The translations under genes and the position numbers were made by a program. Of a DNA stretch of 16,663 bases, positions 15,245-16,663 are shown piece after piece (within the stretch, counting starts at the first letter, position 1; every line of letters starts with the position of its first letter). Under the pieces are notes generated by a model. The model was not told the origin of the DNA and did not search any database. It worked only from the letters and a program-made list of their open reading frames with translations. The stretch comes from an uncultured Flavobacteriales bacterium (GTDB taxonomy: Bacteria; Bacteroidota; Bacteroidia; Flavobacteriales_D; Sanyastnellaceae), in the NCBI GenBank assembly GCA_913057815.1, contig CAJXOV010000002.1, forward strand, positions 1-16,663, given 5' to 3'.

Positions 15245-15809
15245 TTTCTAAAAACTCGTTAATCACTTGTTCTCCTCTAGAAAAAGCCTCTTCTAAATCG
15301 TCATTTACCAATATAAAATCAAACTGATCGGCTTGCTTAAGTTCCTGCTCTGCTTTACCTATTCTTCGGGCTATACTCTCAGGTGTTTCTGTTTCTCTTT
15401 TTTCTAACCTTTCTTTTAGGCTTTCTATAGATGGTGGCTGAACAAAAATAGAGAGTGCCTTATCTCTGAAATATTTTTTTAAACTTATTCCACCTTCCAC
15501 ATCCACATCAAAGATTACATTTTTACCGCTAGCCCAAATTCGCTCTATCTCCGATTTCAACGTACCATAGTAATTGTCAGTGTATACTTCTTCCCACTCA
15601 CAGAACTCATCTTTTTCTACCTTTTCTAAAAACTCTGGAATGGATAAATAGAAGTAATCCTTACCTGACCGTTCTATTTTTCTTGGAGCACGTGTGGTTG
15701 CAGATATAGAAAACTCTAAATCTAAACCGCGTTGCAATAAATGCTGTACAATAGTGGTTTTACCGGCTCCGCTTGGTGCAGAGAATATGATAGCTTTACC
15801 AGAACTCAT
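15234..15809 (-). CDS. gmk: Guanylate kinase
   Basis: Phosphorylates GMP to GDP with ATP in the cytoplasm, needed for GTP, dGTP and (p)ppGpp pools. 191 residues, a normal length. Visible motifs are the P-loop SAPSGAGKTT (10-19), the GMP-binding SISATTRAPRKIERSGKDY (34-52, with the typical TTRxPRxxExxGxDY), and VIFDVDVEGG (98-107). The lid region with RLEKRETETPESIARRI (134-150) is present. The start at 15809 is 7 nt from the yicC stop codon, and the 3' end overlaps nadD, so the three form one operon; yicC-gmk is a neighbourhood also seen in other phyla. No unusual feature is visible. Confidence 0.97.
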   Translation of the reverse strand: MSSGKAIIFSAPSGAGKTTIVQHLLQRGLDLEFSISATTRAPRKIERSGKDYFYLSIPEFLEKVEKDEFCEWEEVYTDNYYGTLKSEIERIWASGKNVIFDVDVEGGISLKKYFRDKALSIFVQPPSIESLKERLEKRETETPESIARRIGKAEQELKQADQFDFILVNDDLEEAFSRGEQVINEFLENEQ

Positions 15810-15816
15810 TTTTCTT

Positions 15817-16626
15817 TTAAAGGGCGTTTAATATTTGCTCTTTAATTTTCTCGAGCTCATCTTTCATTTTTACCACTAATCTCTGAACATCAGCGTCATT
15901 TGCCTTAGAACCCATAGTGTTAATCTCTCTTCCTATTTCTTGTGCTATAAACCCAAGTTTTTTACCTTCAGAGTTAGGACCTCCTAACACTTCTAAGAAA
16001 TAATCACAATTACTCTTAAGCCTTGAGTTTTCTTCAGAAATATCAAGTTTCTCCAAGAAGAAAACGAGTTCTTGCTCAAATCTATTAGAGTCTATTTTAT
16101 CTGAATCAATAACATCTTCTAGGTTGTTCTTAATTCTATCTTTTATTTTAACCAATCTTCTTTCTACAGGCTCTTGAACCTCACCTTGGTAATTCAAAAT
16201 GTTAGCGATTCTTTCTTCGAATTCTTTCTCTAACTTTTCACCCTCTACCAACCGGTAATCCTGAATTCCTACTAGTGCTCCTTTTACTAATTCCATAACA
16301 CCATTCCACTCGTTGATGTCTAATTCAGCTTTTTCAGCTTTCATTACATCAGGAATTCGCATAATTAAAGACATGAAATCCACATTATCCTGACCTATAA
16401 GATCCGCAGCAGCTTTAAAGTCTCTGTGGTAAACCTCTACAAGTGACTTATTAATTACGGCTTTTTTCTCTTCTCCTGTTGAGTCGTAATAAACGCTAAG
16501 CTCTACCTTTCCTCTTTCAAGAGCCTTACTCAGAGTAGATCTTAGTCCTAATTCTTTTTCTTTATAAACAGAAGGCATCTTCACATAAAGATCAAGTTGC
16601 TTGCTATTTAAAGACTTAATTTCTAC
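15817..16626 (-). CDS. yicC: YicC/YloC family endoribonuclease, 5'-truncated by the contig end
   Basis: The coding frame runs from base 16626 (codon GTA, reading VEIKSLNSKQLDLYVKMP) to the TAA at 15817, 269 residues. Known YicC proteins start with MxxSMTGYG(K/R) about 20-25 residues before VEI(K/R)SLNS(K/R), so only the very N-terminus is missing. The C-terminal DUF1732-type part, ending EIGREINTMGSKANDADVQRLVVKMKDELEKIKEQ, is complete. YicC proteins are reported as endoribonucleases that act on small RNAs and mRNAs. An apparent start giving MYKRQVEIK is an artefact, since MYKRQ is encoded by adapter (GTG TAT AAG AGA CAG). The gene is followed after 7 nt by gmk; its promoter lies outside the window. 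Confidence 0.93.
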   Translation of the reverse strand, partial: VEIKSLNSKQLDLYVKMPSVYKEKELGLRSTLSKALERGKVELSVYYDSTGEEKKAVINKSLVEVYHRDFKAAADLIGQDNVDFMSLIMRIPDVMKAEKAELDINEWNGVMELVKGALVGIQDYRLVEGEKLEKEFEERIANILNYQGEVQEPVERRLVKIKDRIKNNLEDVIDSDKIDSNRFEQELVFFLEKLDISEENSRLKSNCDYFLEVLGGPNSEGKKLGFIAQEIGREINTMGSKANDADVQRLVVKMKDELEKIKEQILNAL

Positions 16627-16663
16627 CTGTCTCTTATACACATCTCCGAGCCCACGAGACCTC
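16627..16663 (-). other. Sequencing adapter: Nextera read-2 transposase sequence plus 3 index bases
   Basis: Bases 16627-16660 are the reverse complement of the 34-nt Nextera read-2 adapter, beginning with the mosaic end CTGTCTCTTATACACATCT. The last bases, CTC, would be the start of the i7 index. This is not genomic sequence. Confidence 0.98.

Noticed and set aside
45..16626. Defence island, prophage or mobile element
   Set aside because: No transposase, integrase, restriction, toxin-antitoxin, phage or CRISPR-associated protein is seen; the Tn5 mosaic ends at both edges are library adapters.
16626..16641. Full-length yicC with a start giving MYKRQ
   Set aside because: These codons lie in the Nextera mosaic end; the gene is truncated.

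Overview
The window is a 16.6 kb piece of a Bacteroidota chromosome, probably Flavobacteriales or a close relative. The reasons are the low GC, the almost complete lack of Shine-Dalgarno sequences, promoter elements of the TAnnTTTG type, a C-terminal type IX secretion (T9SS) sorting domain, a single-chain GlyRS, and secreted CotH/lamin-tail, DUF4175 and small cytochrome-like lipoproteins of kinds typical of that phylum. The genus cannot be told. All recognisable genes lie on the minus strand, so transcription runs from right to left.

Both ends are sequencing artefacts. Bases 1-44 are a Nextera i5 index plus read-1 transposase adapter, and 16627-16663 are the reverse complement of the read-2 adapter. 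The biological sequence is therefore about 45-16626, and the first and last genes are cut by library adapter, not by biology.

From right to left the layout is as follows. (1) A tight cluster of yicC (5'-truncated), gmk and nadD, with gmk and nadD overlapping by 11 bp. (2) comM/yifB, a Mg-chelatase-like AAA+ ATPase with its own good promoter. (3) A 1201-residue secreted, cysteine-rich, multidomain protein with a DUF4855-like region, carbohydrate-binding-like beta-sandwiches and a T9SS sorting domain; it starts with TTG. (4) The housekeeping pair glyQS-pgk, with 1 bp between them, a -7 element only 4 nt before the glyQS start codon, and a strong terminator after pgk. (5) A 157-residue exported protein built from six gapless 20-residue repeats. 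(6) A small group: a DUF1761 membrane protein, a terminator-like hairpin, a TfoX-N-like protein and a cytochrome-c-like lipoprotein. (7) A large CotH-kinase protein with two lamin-tail domains and a C-terminal membrane anchor. (8) The 5' part of a DUF4175-type membrane protein, preceded by a 10-bp-phased repeat and a -7 element.

The housekeeping genes (guanylate kinase, NAD synthesis, GlyRS, PGK, YicC RNase) serve nucleotide, cofactor, translation and glycolysis functions and form no single pathway. The envelope genes are separate short transcription units. I see no CRISPR array, insertion sequence, phage gene, tRNA or rRNA. No defence or mobile system is evident. The most unusual content is the 20-residue-repeat protein, the cysteine-rich T9SS protein, the membrane-anchored CotH protein, and several compact regulatory arrangements.
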